Shown here one piece after another: positions 12,957 through 14,614 of a DNA stretch of 14,614 nucleotides. The translations under genes and the position numbers were made by a program. The notes under the pieces are model-generated. The model was not told the origin of the DNA. It worked only from the letters and a program-made list of their open reading frames with translations, and did not search any database. The DNA is from Christensenellaceae bacterium (lineage in GTDB: Bacteria > Bacillota > Clostridia > Christensenellales > Aristaeellaceae). The DNA is taken from positions 1 through 14,614 of the forward strand of contig JADGQP010000117.1 in NCBI GenBank assembly GCA_017881705.1. Reading direction: 5' to 3'. Numbering within the stretch: the stretch's first letter is position 1; every line of letters begins with the position of its first letter.

Positions 12957-14240
12957 TTACGCCTGTTCAAACAGCGCTTTCATCAGGCGTGTGCCATCGT
13001 CCATCAGTGGTTCGGTTCGGCATTCCTTTTCGCAAAATTTGCGGGTGGGGGCAAGTTTGCCCTCCGCCAACGCTTTTCTCACGGTGCGGCTGTCGTAAAT
13101 CGCGTAAGGTACGGGCGTTCCGTCGTGGGTGCGGGTGGTCAGCAGCGTCGGATGGTCGCTTAGCAGCAGCAGGCGAAAATCCTCCCCGCTGGCGCTCATG
13201 CGGGACAGCAGCGGCGCCACCACGCGCGCGTCGATACGGCGGATGGCCTCCAGCTTGCGTTCCAGGCTTCCGGCGTGGGCCATCTCGTCCGGCGCTTCCA
13301 CGTGCACGGCGGCAAAATCGTCATTTTCCTGAAGCAGCGCCTTCAGCGCGCGCTCCACCTTACCTTCGTAGTTCGTGTCCAGGTCGCCGTTGGCACCTTC
13401 CACGCGCGGGGTTTTTAAACCGCCCAGCGCCGCGATGCCCCATACCAGCGGCACAGCGCTGACCACCGAACCCCGCTTGCCGTACTTTTTTTCAAAGTTG
13501 TCCAGCCGCATGGCCGTGGCAGCGCCCCAGGGCCAGATCATATTGGCGGGCAGTTCGCCGCGTGCCGCGCGTGCGCGGTTGATGGGATGATCTTTCAGAA
13601 AGTCGTAGCTAAGCAGCATCAGCTCCCGCACGTCCACGCACAGCTTTCGCGCGGCTGCGTCGTCCGTATCCGTAAGCAGATGCGGCAGGTTCGGGGCAAT
13701 CGGCTGCTCCAGCACGTTGTGCGGCTCGGTCAGTTTTACGGCCTTCAAATCGCGCGCGGGGCTCACCATCACGCCGATGTGGCGGAAGGTATCGGTCACA
13801 TGGATTGTTAGTCCGGCGTCGCGCATTTTCGAGGCGAACGCGGGCGAGGCGATCAGGTCGTTCATCAGGGTTTCGGCTTCGCCGCCGTGGACGTTGCCGC
13901 CGTTATGGCTGTGGATCACCAGCCCGCCGGGCAACTCTTCCACGGCGCAGAGGTTGACGCGGAAACTGATGCCGTTTGTAGGCAGCGTAATGCCCATGCC
14001 CGCCGCTTCCAGAACGCTTCGGCCTGTGTAGCAGATGCGCGGATCGTTTCCAAAAATGCTTAAAATGGCCGTGTCACTGCCCGGCGCAAGCCCCACAGGC
14101 ACCGTGCGCGCACAGCCGCACGCGCAGCCGGCTACACGGTCAAACGCAGGAAGCGTAAGCGCCTGCAGCGGGGTCTGCCCGTTCAGCGCCGCAAGCTCCG
14201 TATCCGCCATACCGTCGCCGATAACCAGAATATACTTCAT
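12957..14240 (-). CDS. ApgM-type phosphoglycerate mutase family protein (possible homoserine kinase)
   Basis: Metalloenzyme of the alkaline phosphatase superfamily, 427 residues, related to archaeal-type cofactor-independent phosphoglycerate mutase. Metal and catalytic residues are in place: Asp9 in VIGDGMAD, the phospho-acceptor Ser55 in APGSDTA, Asp318 and His322 in EAPDEMAHAG, Asp362 and His363 in SDHPT, and His372 in THDGTPVP. Conserved SHNGGNVHG (111-119) and NMIWPWG (233-239) stretches are also family marks. The family includes true mutases (2- and 3-phosphoglycerate, glycolysis) and a bacterial branch proposed to be homoserine kinase in threonine synthesis. The neighbours here (murG, unknown genes) do not decide. 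The ATG has GGAGGT at 8 nt spacing. Its own promoter diverges from that of murG. The fold is certain; the reaction is not. Confidence 0.9.
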   Translation of the reverse strand: MKYILVIGDGMADTELAALNGQTPLQALTLPAFDRVAGCACGCARTVPVGLAPGSDTAILSIFGNDPRICYTGRSVLEAAGMGITLPTNGISFRVNLCAVEELPGGLVIHSHNGGNVHGGEAETLMNDLIASPAFASKMRDAGLTIHVTDTFRHIGVMVSPARDLKAVKLTEPHNVLEQPIAPNLPHLLTDTDDAAARKLCVDVRELMLLSYDFLKDHPINRARAARGELPANMIWPWGAATAMRLDNFEKKYGKRGSVVSAVPLVWGIAALGGLKTPRVEGANGDLDTNYEGKVERALKALLQENDDFAAVHVEAPDEMAHAGSLERKLEAIRRIDARVVAPLLSRMSASGEDFRLLLLSDHPTLLTTRTHDGTPVPYAIYDSRTVRKALAEGKLAPTRKFCEKECRTEPLMDDGTRLMKALFEQA

Positions 14241-14270
14241 GAGGCCTTACCTCCATTCTTATGCCATGCC

Positions 14271-14299
14271 AGTATAACGCGCCAAACAGGCCATTGCAA
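14271..14299 (-). promoter_or_regulatory. Promoter of the ApgM-family gene
   Basis: On the minus strand TTGCAA (complement of 14294-14299), 17 bp, then TATACT (complement of 14271-14276). The start would be near 14264, giving a 24-nt leader that holds the GGAGGT ribosome site. Confidence 0.75.
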
Positions 14300-14336
14300 C
14301 CCAAAACACAGCAAAAGAGCAGCTCACAGCGCCGGG

Positions 14337-14365
14337 TGGAAATCGCCGCGCTTTTCGTGTATACT
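14337..14365 (+). promoter_or_regulatory. Candidate promoter of murG
   Basis: TGGAAA at 14337-14342, 17 bp, TATACT at 14360-14365. The start would be near 14372. The -35 matches consensus at four of six bases. It is divergent from the promoter at 14271-14299, with 37 bp between the -35 boxes. Confidence 0.6.
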
Positions 14366-14399
14366 GATGAGGTACCTGGAAAGCAAAGGAGCGCGACGC

Positions 14400-14614
14400 A
14401 TGAAGCGTATCGTACTGACCGGCGGCGGCACTGCCGGCCACGTAACGCCCAACCTGAGCCTGATCCCCCGCCTTTTGGTCGCGGGGTACGACGTGCATTA
14501 TATTGGCACCGAACACGGCATGGAACGCGGACTGATAACAAACGTGCCCGGAGTGACCTACCACGTAGTGCAAAGCGGAAAGCTGCGCCGCTATTTCAGC
14601 CTCCAAAATTTTAC
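14400..14614 (+). CDS. murG: MurG, lipid II-forming GlcNAc transferase, N-terminal part
   Basis: Peripheral membrane glycosyltransferase that adds GlcNAc from UDP-GlcNAc to lipid I, making lipid II for peptidoglycan. Only the first 71 codons are inside the window. The start MKRIVLTGGGTAGHVTPNLS carries the family's glycine-rich loop, with His14 matching the conserved GGTGGH region, followed by YDVHYIGTEHGMERGLI, and the window ends in a SGKLRRYFSLQN stretch. The ATG has AAAGGAG at 14385-14391 with 8 nt spacing. It appears to start a transcription unit. In many bacteria murG lies inside the division and cell-wall cluster, and the rest of that cluster is not visible here. Confidence 0.95.
   Translation, partial: MKRIVLTGGGTAGHVTPNLSLIPRLLVAGYDVHYIGTEHGMERGLITNVPGVTYHVVQSGKLRRYFSLQNF

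Overview
The window looks like chromosomal DNA from a GC-rich (mid-50s percent by eye) member of the Firmicutes, most likely class Clostridia. Supporting signs are strong AAAGGAG/GGAGG ribosome binding sites, TTGACA-17-TATAAT type promoters, a perfect CIRCE element, a ChvE/GguA/GguB-type sugar transporter next to xylose genes, and a MurG with a GGGTAGH N-terminus. The genus cannot be fixed from the sequence; a Christensenellales-like or related gut/rumen lineage is only a guess. No tRNA, rRNA, CRISPR array or insertion sequence was seen.

Region 1 (1-8350) is a D-xylose / monosaccharide utilisation locus. On the minus strand are a LacI-family regulator, then xylA (xylose isomerase) and xylB (xylulokinase, running off the left edge). 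Divergently, on the plus strand, is a three-gene ABC importer: substrate-binding protein (ChvE type), double ATPase (GguA/MmsA) and permease (GguB/MmsB). All three transcription units begin with a near-consensus TTGACA-17-TAaaAT promoter, and each is followed by a copy of a 14-bp LacI-type operator with a central CG (strand-normalised TGTGCTCG core). I read this as a self-contained regulon: the regulator represses itself, the catabolic genes and the importer. Imported xylose is isomerised to xylulose and phosphorylated to xylulose 5-phosphate. The divergent control region holds extra structure: three GCTATATA repeats at 11-bp spacing and an inverted repeat centred on the importer -10 box. A strong hairpin terminator between the binding-protein gene and the ATPase gene probably sets their expression ratio.

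Region 2 (8286-8561) is a convergent intergenic stretch packed with hairpins. It includes two copies of an identical 28-bp terminator-like hairpin, one at each end.

Region 3 (8562-14240) has minus-strand housekeeping and unknown genes. From upstream to downstream they are an ApgM-type phosphoglycerate mutase family protein (possibly a homoserine kinase by family), a membrane-anchored protein of unknown function with its own promoter and terminator, a monoacylglycerol-lipase-like alpha/beta hydrolase followed closely by a small secreted protein of unknown function, and htpG (Hsp90). htpG has a perfect CIRCE operator upstream, which implies HrcA control.

Region 4 (14241-14614) has a divergent promoter pair leading left to the ApgM-family gene and right to the start of murG (peptidoglycan synthesis), which runs off the right edge.
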